From NCBI GenBank assembly GCA_958295665.1, contig OY282560.1, positions 40,673,044 to 40,737,043 of the forward strand: 64,000 bases of DNA, given 5' to 3'. A program made the position numbers and the translations under genes. Below are positions 32,642-44,519 of this stretch, one piece after another. The DNA comes from Tipula vernalis. Its lineage: Eukaryota > Arthropoda > Insecta > Diptera > Tipulidae. Numbering within the stretch: position 1 is the first letter of the stretch; every line of letters begins with the position of its first letter. A model generated the notes under the pieces. It did not search any database, was not told the DNA's origin, and saw nothing but the letters and a program-made list of their open reading frames with translations.

Positions 32642-35040
32642 TTATATATTGTTTACAGATAAATTATTATTAAAATTAATTAAATTATAAACTTTTTTAT
32701 TTATAAGTTCTTTGAAAAACAAAGATTCAAATTCATTGCTTTTCCTCACCAAAAACATTTGTAAATGTGGGTCATATGTAACGGTATCAAGGGCTTGACA
32801 ACAGAAAATAAACTCGGTTTCAATTTGGACAATATATTCAATGAGCAAAAAAAAGGGAATCTCATCTTCATAATACTGATTAGTTATAACTAATCCACAT
32901 TTGTAAGTTACACTTTTAAATTCCATACTACTAATAATTTTAAAAGAATTATCTGGCAGTTTATATTTATCTTTAAAATTGGAATCAGTATTTGCAAGCT
33001 TCGTTGGTTTTGCGATTGGCTTACTGTATTTATCACTAATTTCGTTGTAATTGAAAAGTAAATAACTAAATTTGAGTTGGTTTTTGAGACAAAGTGTGTA
33101 TAGCAATTTTTTTCTAGATTTTGTCGATCTACCAATTTCTTTGAATTGCTGATGTTTGGCTTCAAACCTCATTGAACTAATATTTTGCAAAGGACCAATT
33201 TTATTCATAATGTATGGATAATGTACTGTGAAATGGAACTTCGGTCTTAAATCTTCGGCAAACAACATTATAAATTGATCATGGTGATCTGAAATCATAT
33301 TTTCTAAAAGTTTACTTGTACTTTCATCTGCTTTTCTTGTAACCAGGATTAACAGAATTTCTCTTAGGATCAAATATAAATTCCAGTGTTTATTTGCTCG
33401 TGGTATCATATCTCCAATCAAACAATTGAGATGAAATACCAAAACGCTCATTTCATTAGCTAGCCGAGTATCTTAATTTTGTTCCGCAGAAAGCAATGTT
33501 TCTTCTTTAATTGCGGGTGGTTTGTTTGATGAAGTTGTAAGGTCCAAAGAATTAATTCTGCTATTCAAAAAATTTATATCGAAAAATTTATCAATGTAAA
33601 TAAATTGTTTTAAAATTCTCATAAGATCATAGTGGGCCACCCCTTCCAAAATGTCATGCATAATATCTACACTAAAATTATCGTTAACATGAAAGTTTTT
33701 TATATCATTGAATATACATGCTTCTTTTATTCCTGTCATTTTTACATTACAAAGATTAACATCTTGATTATAATTTATTTTATTTCGGATAAATTCATCG
33801 TTTTGTAAAGGCATATCACGTGTAGTGTTATTGCATCTACAAAATCTACAGTAAATATAAGAATTAAAACTCTCTGCAAATCCTAAAATTTGATTGAGGC
33901 CTAAGTTATCGCCAAGGATCAAAGCGGTTACTATTAAAACTTTATTATACTGTGGATGACTTATTAATATTCCTACGTCTTGTAAATTATTTAATTGTTT
34001 TATTAATGGTGTAAAAATTCTGCAGTTACAATTTGGGTATAACTTTTTTTTATCTGCAGTAAAAAATAACATTGCCAAATAAATTTGACAAAGCTGTGAT
34101 TGCAAATAATCCGGCATACAAGGTAACATAACATAAACAGCACCAATTTTTTTTTATTACTGCTTGATCCTAAAGGATTGTTGGGTTCAAATTCGTCAAA
34201 ATAGAGGAAAAGGGGTAAAACTAAAGTTTTGTCATCGGGACTGATTTGTTTTAATTTCGTATTCCAACTATTACTTTGTATGTAATTAATAATAAATTTA
34301 TCTGTCGTGCTTTTGAGTTCTTCGATGTTATTAATAATATCATTGAGCATATTTGTGCTATTAAAAAGCTTGCTAAATAAATCGATTAGATCTATTATTT
34401 CTATGGTGATTTTCTTATGTTTGGTGATTATTTCACAATTTTTGTTCGACAATTGAATATTAGATTTTATTACATGCGTTACGGGATACGTTAGGTAACC
34501 AGCGTCATGTAATTCTTTGAATAGAACATATTCTGAACCAATTGTACAACTGTCATGCAATATTTGTAAATATTGTGAAATTTCATAGTTAGAATTATTT
34601 GTTTTAAGGAAAATATAGTTTATATGAGATTTGAAAATAGAGAAATTGAGATTTAATATTTCTAAAATCTTTTTCCTTGATATAGAATTTTCGTTATACA
34701 CGTTTAAGAAAGACGTTTAAGAATGTCGTTTTTAACAATTTTTTTCAAAATCATCGGTATTTTCTACTGAATGTTCAATATTAGTATTGCAACTGTTTGA
34801 TCTTGATAAATCCGTGACTGAAAAATTGGTTTTAACAAAGTCTAAAGTTTGTGAACTTGAAACAACCGACATCTCCGAGTGATGTCTGAGTAAATGGCTT
34901 TTATAAGATTCCAGGTAACTGAACTTTCTTGCACAATCTAACACACTACACAAGTAACTATCTAGATTATGCTTATTCAAATGATTTATGTAAAGAGAAG
35001 TACTTTGAAATTCTTCTTGACATATCCGGCACGAAATCTA
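32642..35040 (-). CDS. tnp2-like transposase with C2H2 zinc fingers (broken)
   Basis: Reading from 35040: two C2H2 fingers (CRICQEEF..HLNKH and CSVLDCARKF..HLLRHH, 34870-35035) follow a TAG that would be an intron acceptor. Then come the body pieces to 34145 and 34144-33476: FDEFEPNNPLGSS (about 34170), CNVKMTGIKEACIF and SVDIMHDILEGVAHYDL (about 33640-33680). The C-terminal piece, 33451-32642, holds LIGDMIPRANKHW, LRPKFHFTVHYPYIMNKIGP and MRFEAKHQQFKEI. This order is that of tnp2-type CACTA transposases in animals. Breaks: stops and a 13-nt near-duplicate (TTCTTAAACGT twice) around 34701-34732, an A9-run frameshift at 34145-34153, and an in-frame TAA at 33473-33475. A Cys-rich FCRCNN patch near 33840 may bind zinc. 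Role: element mobilisation; the copy looks inactive. Confidence 0.78.
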
Positions 35041-35049
35041 CTGAAGGAA

Positions 35050-37210
35050 ACTTGTTTTGAGTGATATTCAATTTAAAAAAAAATAATTCGATAAAAACCC
35101 ATACGTGTTTACATTTTTCGGGATACTTAATATTAAGCCCACAAAAATAATGAAAGCAATATTCCAATGCTTTAATTGGGTCGTCAAAATAAATTTTTTT
35201 GTCAGCAACGGTAATAAAAACTTTTGCACGGCATATATCTCCGACTAATATGATTCTCGTCTGCTTAAAATTTGGAATGGTTATATCAGCTTCTGCTTCA
35301 GTCTGAAAAAAGGAAAGGCGGTGATAAACTCTATAGAAACCATTATTTAATTTTATATCTACCTGAAAATGATCCAGAAAGCTCTCCTGGACTTCAAGTT
35401 TACTCGGCTTTACCTTTCCGGTAATGAAAGTGGTTGGTAGAATATGCGGCAACAGCAATAAACCTACGATATTTTTTTTTTCCTGGCATGAAACTAAATC
35501 ATATAAAAAAGAGTTGTTTGTTTTAAATTTACACAAGTTGCTGTAGGTTTGTGCTGTTGATAAACCTAACCATTGTCTGACGCAATCTTAAGAAATTTAA
35601 GTACTGTTGAGCTTTTAAATTGTTTGGCCCTCTGGATAAGCGTATTGCACACTGTAACTACTTCCTCTGGCGATATATTGTGTATGGATGGATATCGATA
35701 TTTTGTGTCTATAGCGACCTAAATTCAAATGTAAATTTTACTTAGCTAACAGATTCCTTATATAATATGATTCCTTGTATGAAATTGTACATAATATGTA
35801 TACTTACAAGTTCAAAACTGTAGGGCTCAGTTAAACAAGCAAATTTTTCCAAATAATCTTTCGTGCTGATATCTGTTTCCAAGATCTGCTTTCGCTTATG
35901 GAAGGTTTTTTCCCAGCTTTCGACGACTTTTTCCCAAGGTACTATATTTTTGGTTAAAAAATCTATTAGTAACTGAATATCTAAATCATGTTCATCCGGC
36001 AATTGCTTGTTAGCTACGTGGATTTTTGTAATGTTACAGGCACCAGCCTGTGATAAACTAGTTTTTTTATTGAAATACGCGTTAAATAGTTTGCCTTTCG
36101 CTGGGTGGCCGAACTCTGCTGGAGAGTAGTAGACACTGGCAGATTCGGTATCTTTATTGAAAATTGTTATGATTATTTCAGATAATTTTATGAAATCAGC
36201 TCTTTTCAATCTGCAATAAGAAAATACAAAGGGAACATAAACAAACTTGCGATCTGGTTTTAATATAACAAATACTTACACCAATTCAGGACATCTATCC
36301 AAGATTCCATTAATTATGGTTTTCGAAATATTGATTCTATCTGTATTTGTTAAAGACGCCGGATTCGTTTGATATTTTGATAGAATTTCTTTGGTAGACT
36401 TACAAAGAAGTTTTCGAATGTTCTATAAATAATACAAAAAAATAATTAATTATAATAAACATTTAAAGATGTTCACTGATACAGTAAGATAGATATGTGA
36501 AAGGCCATTCATATAAAATCAAAATTTACGACCATTGATAATTTAAATAATAATAATAATAATATTAAACGGTCTTACAGGCCATTGCTGGCCTATATCG
36601 TTTGAAAATACACTATTTTAAAAAGGATAAAATTTAGTTGAATACTCGTACATTAGTATTGATTTGAAAAATGGAATGATGGTTTTCGTTTCGCTGATCA
36701 AAATGTTGAAATTCTTCTTCACCTAAGCACGATATTGTTCGTCTCAGTTTACTCGAACGAGGATGAGATTCGTCGTCTAAACCATTACTACTATTATTTT
36801 GAGCTGTTTGATTATTCAGATCGATGATATTTCCATCAGTTTGATTTTGGTGATCAATTATTTCGAACTGAAAAATGTTAGGAGTAATATTTTGTGGGAT
36901 ATCTGTATTGTCGATATTACATGACATAACATTCTCATTCCCAGCTCCACTAGTGCAGATCATATTTTTATTATGCGTTGGTGTTACTGATTTCACAGAT
37001 TCATTAAAATCGGCCTCTTGATCAAGAGTTTCAGAAACAATATTTATATAATTGAGCGCTTCAAACAACTCTTCGACAACTAAAATCAAATTGTGGCCGT
37101 ATGTTTCTACATACGGTAAAAAAAATCCTTTTTAATTTCAGCTCCACTTTGCTCATGAAGAAACTTAAAATTATTTTTTATAGAAAAATGTGATGCCACT
37201 AAGGAAAAAT
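35050..37210 (-). CDS. CACTA-like accessory protein (SAMD3-like), multi-exon
   Basis: Exons by sense and splice sites, 5' to 3': about 37203-37100 (VASHFSIKN..), continuing after a T8-run shift as ETYGHNLILVVEELFEALN to about 36645; 36425-36290 (IRKLLCKSTKEIL.., ending RCPELV before a GTAAGT donor); 36210-35813 (LKRADFIKL..WEKVVESWEKTFHKRK..FACLTEPYSFELV before GTAAGT); about 35718-35580 (NISPEEVVTVCNTLI); and 35560-35050 (GLLLLPHILPTTF..ILVGDICRAKVFITVADKKIYFDD..ALEYCFHYFCGL). The W..ETF..R pattern followed by a long leucine-rich region resembles the SAMD3-like proteins that accompany such transposases in fish and insects. A DNA- or partner-binding (TnpA-like) role is inferred. Breaks: the T8 run near 37115 and one shift near 35585. 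Confidence 0.65.
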
Positions 37211-37559
37211 ATTTAGGAGAAGATTGTAGAAAATATATTGAAATTTAACAAATTAATAAAATAAATACTGTACCAGCTTTATGAAATATTTCATATGTGA
37301 AAATTCCCTCACCCATCACTGGAACAATTTCTGTTAAATTCATATACATATTTAACAGGTAGGGCTTTAAAATAATTATTCATTTTGCTAATAGTATGAC
37401 TGTAACAAATTGTACTTAAATAATTCAAACTTCACTTAAAACTTTATTCACTGGAAGCATTAGAAAAATCACATGCTACGTACGTATCAACAATAACTTT
37501 AATCTCTTATATGTACAATCGTCGAGATTTTGTATGAATTCATAACACAAATATAACCG

Positions 37560-38068
37560 TTTTAAAATATTATTAACTTACCAAAACTATATTTTATGTA
37601 AAACACTTTAAACACTTTAAAATTAATCTTTTCTTAACAAAAAGTAATTTTATTTGAAATTTTCACTACAACACAAAATACCGCTTTAATATAAATGATG
37701 CTAGAAATGTGTTCTAACGGAATTTTTATTTCACAAGCATTAATTCTTTTCACACCAAACATTCATTCTTTTCCACAAACACAAATTGTTTGAGAGAAAG
37801 AATTTTCGTGTTTAGATAAAATACTTAAATGAGAAACAATAAATGTTTCTCACTAACATTTATAGGATGTAACTAAAATAATTAAACGTTTCTTGTTAAT
37901 ACTAAAATTTTGAATTATTTATTATAAATGCTTATTTATGACAAATATTTCAGCGAATTTCTTAATAGTTGCATTAAAAATTGATAGTTTGAAATAAATT
38001 AAAATTGTTTATTACAAATACAAGAACGGTTCTCGTAAATAATCTCCAAATACTCTTTTTTTTCAGTG
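37560..38068 (-). repeat. Right subterminal repeat array of the CACTA-like element
   Basis: Motifs such as CACAAACACAAATTGTTTGAG, GAAACAATAAATGTTTCTC and TTGTTTATTACAAATAC recur toward the right terminus and mirror the left array. The last bases CTTTTTTTTCAGTG (ending 38068) form the inverted counterpart of the left CACTCAAAAAAA. Confidence 0.55.
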
Positions 38069-38532
38069 TATGTAGTATAAACATTCTAAAATTTTCATAA
38101 TTTGTCAAAAATAAATTACTTCTCAAATCATCAGCCAAAGGTTGGTGCTCCGAATTTTTAATCACTGAATTACTCCTGTGTGGGGTTTGCTAGTTCCCCT
38201 ATCAGGCGCCTCCCCAAGTGGCGGATAGGGGAAAGCTTGCCAGATATGGCAGGTACCGGGGTAATTAAATACTCGGGGCGGACCAAAAACTAGCACACCC
38301 AAGCTAAGGTAGCACTACATACGCCGATGGCTGCGTGGCAAAGAGGGTGCTTAGTCGTTAGTATGTGAACTCCGAATTTGGCGACGTTCGATAATAATGC
38401 ATAGCTCTGTCATGGGTGACCATTACTTCTCGTGCTACTCGTGGGAATAAAAATGATAGGAAATAATAATAATAACCTAACGAAATTAGAAAACGAGCAT
38501 CAAATCAATCATCATCGTTGGATGCCGATACC

Positions 38533-40145
38533 ATGGATCCTGAGGGGGACCAAATATTGCAAAATAAAGGGAACAACTTTCCTAAGAGCACGAAAATGTT
38601 GAGGTCACCAATTCTAAAGGTTCCAAATGTAAGTAGTTGTACACTACAACTAAAGATGGCTGCGACAGTCGCGACTGCATCCCAAGTAACTAATAATAAT
38701 CCTCAATCTGAGGAAGTAATCAAAACTCTAGCCGAGTCTAGACAAGAAAATAAAGAATTAAATAAAGCAATTCAATGGATGCAGCACCATATACAACTTC
38801 TTGAGGAAGAAGTTAAAAACCTTAAACATAAACTAAAGATGGTCTACCAAACTGGTCATGAAGTTTCGGTTGAAGTAAAAGCCCTAAACCACGAAAACAA
38901 CAGCATAGAAACGGAATGTGCTAACTTAATTGAGTACCAAACCGACGAGGCAGATTTAGAATGAGAGACCAATTGGATAATGAAAAAGTCAAAAAACTCT
39001 CTAAAAAAGTAAAAAACACAGGAAGTAAATTCTTCCAGTAAAAGGAAAGCTGAGTCTCCCCAGAAATGAATACTTGCGTGAACATATCGGGAGCAAAGGT
39101 AAACCAATTACCAACTATCAGCAAGACCAAGAAAGAAAAACCACCATCACCAATCAATATCACACATGTCGGTAAATTTAGCGTTATTCAAGCGCTAATG
39201 AAAGAAGTGACAGAAAAGGAGTATAAGCTTGTGTCGCTAAACAATAACGTCTGGAGGGTAAATATGCCTGATCTAGACGGTTATAGAAAACTTTCAACTG
39301 TATTGAATGATAAAGGTCTCCAATGAAGACAAAAATACCAGACCCATTAGATTAGTTGCTAGGGGTCTACATCAAACATGCACACCAGATGAGATAATTG
39401 AAGACCTCAAAAGAAAAAATTTGACGATCTTAGATGCAGTTAATATGCGTAAAACTGAAAGGAAGTTTACCGGCAAAGGAGGGAGTATTGTTAATAAAAT
39501 AAAGTTACCACTATTCACTCTGACCGTTGCAAACTCAGAGAAAATTGAGAACATATTCAACATTAGGAACATCTTGGGAATGGTTGTCCGAATGGAGCCA
39601 TTGAAAAAGGCATCCCTGTTGCACACCACAATGCAAGAAGTTTAGGCATACAACCACACGCAAAAAATACTGCAATCGTGAGGGAAAGCATGACACTAAA
39701 GAATGCGTGATAGATAAAAACACTCCAGCAAAATGTGCTAACTGCCAAGGAACCCATCCTGCTAGCTAAAGAGGCTATGAAGTAGCAAAAACACTGCAAA
39801 ACATGCAAAATAGGACAAACAAAACCCAGCCAAAGAGAGCAATGAAAGAAAAAGAAATCCCGACAAAAATTGTCACTACGTTCCATAGTGCGAAAGTGGT
39901 AGAAGGATTCTCATACTTACAAGCAGCAAGACAAAGACTACCTGGGCCTACAGATCAAAATATTGGAATTCAACAAGCTATGACACAATGCAAAACACCT
40001 TGAATGCTATTGTCAATGGCCTTTCTAAAATAGAAGAAAATATAGAGTTTCTAAACAAGAGATAAGTTAATCTTGAACAACAAGTAGGACATCGAGAAAA
40101 AATTAAGTAGATTTCTAGCAAAAAAGTTGCTTTATCTTCTGATCC
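38533..40145 (+). pseudogene. LINE ORF1 (gag-like, PRE_C2HC and zinc knuckles)
   Basis: The start is MDPEGDQILQNKGN at 38533. A coiled-coil-like Glu/Lys/Leu-rich stretch (about 38760-38960) follows. After a TGA at 38962 the reading continues in other frames: NISGAKVNQLP, then ALMKEVTEKEYKLV and the PRE_C2HC-like block TRPIRLVARGLHQTCTPDEI..ILGMVVRMEPLKK (39335-39610). Then come zinc-knuckle remnants YCNREGKHDTKEC and CANCQGTHPAS (about 39665-39765). This is the RNA-binding nucleocapsid-like protein of Jockey LINEs. At least three frameshifts or stops. Confidence 0.72.
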
Positions 40146-40160
40146 TTCACTCCAAAAAAA

Positions 40161-42400
40161 TTGGACAAAACACTAAGAATATTAACCTGGAATGCTAATG
40201 GACTTTTACAGCATCTTCCAGAGCTAGAAATCTTTTTGAATACAGAAAAAATTGATATATGCTTAATAGCAGAGAGCCATTTCACTAGAAAGTCTTATGT
40301 AAATATAAAAGGTTACTCTTGTTACCATTCTATACATCCAGCAGAAAGAGCAAGAAGTGGAGCAACAATATTCATCAGAGAAAACATCAAACACTTCGAA
40401 GATGTCAAACTCTAAATAGAGACAATGCAAATTGTATCATTTAGCGTGCAACTAAACAATTACAAGAAGCTGCGGGTTGCTGCGATATATTGTCCACCAA
40501 TGCATCAACTTAGCATCAACTTAAAAATAATGATTACCTCTCAATGCTTAAAATGATGGGATCAAATTTCGTCATAGGAGGAGACTTCAACGCCAAACAT
40601 ACGCATTGGGGGGCCGGCCAAAAATAAACCTCACAAGAATGAAACATATACTCAGGAAATAAGAAATCTGGTCAGATAAAAGAGGAAAGCTCGCAAAATC
40701 TGGCATAGAAATCGAACACCGGAGAGCAAAACTATCTTCAATCAGCTCAAAAACAAGCTGCAGAAGTTAATAGAAGAAACCAAAGCAGTAAGCTTTAACA
40801 AATATTTAATAAGTCTTTCTGGCCACAAAGAAAGCGATCACTCTTTATGGAAGGCTACAAAGGGACTAAAGAGACCAAAAGCGCAAGTGCAGCCAAATAA
40901 AAAAGCAGGTGGTACTTGGGCCAAAAGCCCCAAAGGTAAAGCTGATCTTTTTGCTGAACATCTGGAAGAGACGTTCCAACCTTTGAATAGGCAAACAGCA
41001 GATGAAAATATCTTTCTAATGCAAAAAGAAGATGAGTTAGACATACTACCAGTTACAATGAAAGAGCTCAAAAATGAAATCTAACATAACCTAAATTCAA
41101 AAAAGGCTCCTGGATACGATCTTATTACAGGAAAAGTTATTAAAAATTTGCAAGAAAAATGTCTTAAGAAGTTGCTACACATAATTAACGCAGCTTTTAG
41201 AATGAAATATGTTACTAAGCTGTGGAAAATAGCAGAAGTTATTATGATACCTAAGCCTAATAAGCCACCTAAGGAGAAAACGTCATACAGACCTATATCT
41301 GTATTACCATCATTGTCCGAACTCTTCGAAAAATTACTCCTCAAAAGGATGAGACCTCTGATTGAAGAAAGACACCCGTTACCTTCACATCAATTTGGTT
41401 TCAGAGAGAAACACTCCACCATAGAGCAGGTACACAGAGTCACTAACGTGATTGAGAAGACGCTTGAAAACAAAAAGGTATGTTATGGAGTTTCCTTGAT
41501 GTTGCCCAGGCCTTTAATCGAGTCTGGCATCTAGGACTGGAATATAAATTACATCGTGACCTTCCTAGGCAGTTCTTTGATATATTAAAATCATACAATG
41601 AAGGGAGATATTTCAGAGTGAAATATGAAGGAGAGTTCTCATCACTCAAGAGAATTAAAGCAGGTATACCACAAGGGAGGGTGCTCGGATCAGTCTTGTA
41701 TTTGCTATATACGAGAGACATACCTATTACTGGAGAAACAGATATTGCAACCTTTGCGGATGATACAGCAATCTTGGAAGTTGGAAGGGCAATGGAAGAA
41801 ACAACCAACAAATTACAGCACACTGTGAATGAGATTGTCCAGTGGACAAAAAAATGGAGATTTAAATTGAATCAGCTATAATCAATTCACACAATATTCA
41901 GCTATCTAAAAGTTGATTACTTACCTATCTACATAAATAGGCAGGAAATACCACATACGAGTAGGTATGACGCTCGACGCCAAGTTAAAATGGAAAGAGC
42001 TAGTCAAGAAAAAATGGCAGGAATTGGATATAAAGTTCAGAAAAATGTATTGGCTCATTGGAAGAAATAGTGAGCTTTTATACAGGAAAATACTTAAGCC
42101 TGTGTGGACCTATGGCTTCCAGCTCTGGGGATGCACAAAGAAAACGAACGTTAAAATTATACAAACATTCCAGAACAAAGTACTGCGATGCATTGTCAAT
42201 GCACCTTAGTATATTAGAAATGATAATCTACATAGGGGTCAAAAGATGGAAACCGCCAACGAAGAAATGACAAAAATGCCAAAAAATATATCCAGCGTTT
42301 ACAACTCCATGAAAACACGGATATTCAACATATTGTCAACGACGTCTACAGCGCAGTGACAAAACGGCTAAAGAGAACGAAGCGGCTTGATTTAGTTTCT
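40161..42400 (+). pseudogene. LINE ORF2 (endonuclease and reverse transcriptase)
   Basis: The endonuclease start is LRILTWNANGLLQHLPELE, with the catalytic-type E in IAESHFT (about 40270). GGDFNAKHTHWG near 40580 is followed almost at once by the pre-RT linker (RKIWHRNRTPESKTIFNQL, about 40690), so the C-terminal endonuclease is deleted. The RT contains SYRPISVLPSLSELFEKLL, HQFGFREKHSTIEQVHRV, FLDVAQAFNRVWH, GIPQGRVLGSVLYLLYT and the catalytic box FADDTAIL (41753-41776). The thumb region (WTYGFQLWGCTKKTNVKII, near 42105-42160) and a tail RLKRTKRLDLV (about 42368-42400) complete it. Multiple shifts. Confidence 0.78.
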
Positions 42401-42520
42401 CAGCATTGAAAGTTGCTGATGTAACCGGAAGATCTGGGCGAAATGGGAATAACTACTGTGTTATAGCCCAACTAACGGAAAATTAAAATTAGAAAGAAAA
42501 ATTACTAAATGAGTTATAAA

Positions 42521-44519
42521 TTTCACCTCAGATTTTAAAGATTTCCGATGGAATTTTAGGAGTGCAGTTGTAATCCAATTTATTATTTAAACCATTCTTA
42601 CTATATTAAGGCAAGTTTTTGCAAATAACTAATTTGTTTTTATTTTAAAGAAAAATATTTTTGTTCATTCAAAATTTTAAAAGCTGCTAAACACATACAT
42701 CCATGTTGATACATAACTTCATCTTTGTATTATTCTATCTATAAGAATTTCACGGAATTTTGGCGGTAAAATACTGTATGTTATCATTGCTATATTCCAC
42801 ACATACCATATAAATAAAATATCAGAATTTATTTTCCTCGAATTAAGATGATATCCTCGGGTGTACGTTAAAATCCCAACAAAATATACGAGGAAATCAG
42901 AAAAAAACAATAAACCTCTTATTTTCAATTCGTTCTAATTAAATTAAAATTTTCTGAACATTTCCTCAAAAAATAATAAATGCTTAGATCTGGAGTGACA
43001 TGTAGGAGTCCTCTTGCAATTTTCTATATTAAAGCACACCAGCATTTACTCCGTTGAGTGGGCGTAAATTGGATTTCCAACATCATTCTTGATATTATTT
43101 CATATCTTGTCAAAATTCAAAGATGACTTCTTGTAATACACAAGCTAGAAACCTAGAAAGGATATATCACACGTTTTGCAGTATGCGTATCATTCTCTTA
43201 TATCGGCACGTAATATTTATTCGATTTTCGCAATTTTGTTTTATTGTCGCATTATTTGCAGGTTATCGCCAAAATTGTTTGTGTATGTGTGAATAGTTTG
43301 TATTTTAAAAAGGACGAAAACCAATTTTTAGTGTTGATGTGTGCGTATCTTTATACTTAGCAAATATAATCCAAAAAGATATATTTTGTTGATCGATCTA
43401 GCGACAATGTCAAAAGCTGGAGAGTTAGGTTTAATCCGTTTCATTTTTTTTTTTTTTTTCTTTTTTTTTTTGGTTACGGAGAGAAAACGATCCCCGAAGC
43501 TAATTTATTATTTCTAAGGAAAAATGGATTAACTTTATCGAGATATGACTTATCTGTTCAACCCAGATAGTGCGGAGTCTATAAAAAGTATTTGTTTGCT
43601 TTCAAAATAGATTTTCCAGTAGATATAAATTTATTTACATTGTTGTTTACACAGAACAGACAAATAATATTCGCATAATATAAACACACACAAACAGGAT
43701 TTATAATAGGATAAGACATTAAGTAGTTTGAGTTAAAATAAAAAATCGATTGTTATTGCTTTAGATGGCAATGAACTTCCACACAAAATATAACGGTATT
43801 GATCCACACAATTTATGACTTTATACCGTCAAATTCACTCAATTTCGATTAACAAATTAGGGTTGAGTGAAACGAATTTTTAGTATCGTATAATAAAAAA
43901 AAAATGGAGGGCGATGTATGTACATTGCTAGCTACATATAGCTTATAATAAAGTTATTCGATTTTCGGTATTTAAATGTGAGCACGGCCACATAAAAGTC
44001 TATAAAAATCATTCGTTCGTTGATTTCAACAATAAATCAACTCCAAACCTAACCCATAAAATTTACGAAGTTCTTCCGTCCGTTTTCAGTCTATAATAAA
44101 TATTTTCTAAATTTTTAACAATTAACTTATATGATAAGAAGGATTGGTTCCTATATGTTTTATTGCGGCGATATGCTATCTAAATAAGAAGGATTTGGTT
44201 TAATATAAAAAAGGATATAATTTACTTACGTTTACCTTTTGTATGAATCAAATTTTTCCATATCATTGATTAAAAGGATTTGTCAAAAAGTATCAACAAG
44301 TGAGACAGGCACAAATTTATACTCAATAAATAATTTAATCAAAGTCCTTTATAGTTGCTTATTCAACTTTCTTTTTGCTGCGTGTGTAGTATCGGTAAAT
44401 TGATTTTACTTTATTGTTCCACATTAAATTCATTTAAAAATAATATATGTCGTCTATAAAGGCTAGGTTGTGGATTTAATCAGATGATTTTATTAATATT
44501 TTTATGAGATTAGAATAAA
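42521..44519. other. No gene recognised
   Basis: AT-rich sequence with T runs at 43447-43471. No transposon protein and no inverted repeat that I can support. It may be host intergenic or intronic DNA. Confidence 0.4.

Larger units (their letters stand above)
32011..38068 (-). mobile_element. CACTA/EnSpm-like DNA transposon, about 6.06 kb
   Basis: The left terminus is CACTCAAAAAAA (32011). The right terminus read inward is CACTGAAAAAAAA (from 38068). Including flanks, CATACACT is common to both sides and TA borders each end; a clean 3-bp duplication is not evident. Inside each end are many AACAAA/TTTGTT-type motifs, as in CACTA subterminal arrays. Two minus-strand genes fill the element: a zinc-finger tnp2-like transposase (proximal, 32642-35040) and a multi-exon accessory protein (35050-37210). 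The transposase has one in-frame stop and at least one A-run frameshift, so this copy is probably inactive as written. Confidence 0.82.
38170..42520 (+). mobile_element. Jockey-like LINE, near full length but decayed
   Basis: A GC-richer 5' untranslated region (38170-38532, with CCCCTATCAGGCGCCTCCCC and its near-inverse GGATAGGGGAAAGC) precedes ORF1 and ORF2 in Jockey-clade order. A 5' UTR with internal promoter activity is usual in this clade; I see no separate promoter. It is 4.35 kb long because of a deletion in the endonuclease. It begins only about 100 bp beyond the right terminus of the CACTA-like element. The 3' end is uncertain; no poly(A) was recognised. Confidence 0.78.

Noticed and set aside
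39372..39886. Several minus-strand ORFs
   Set aside because: They are antisense shadows of the Jockey-like ORF1 PRE_C2HC region.
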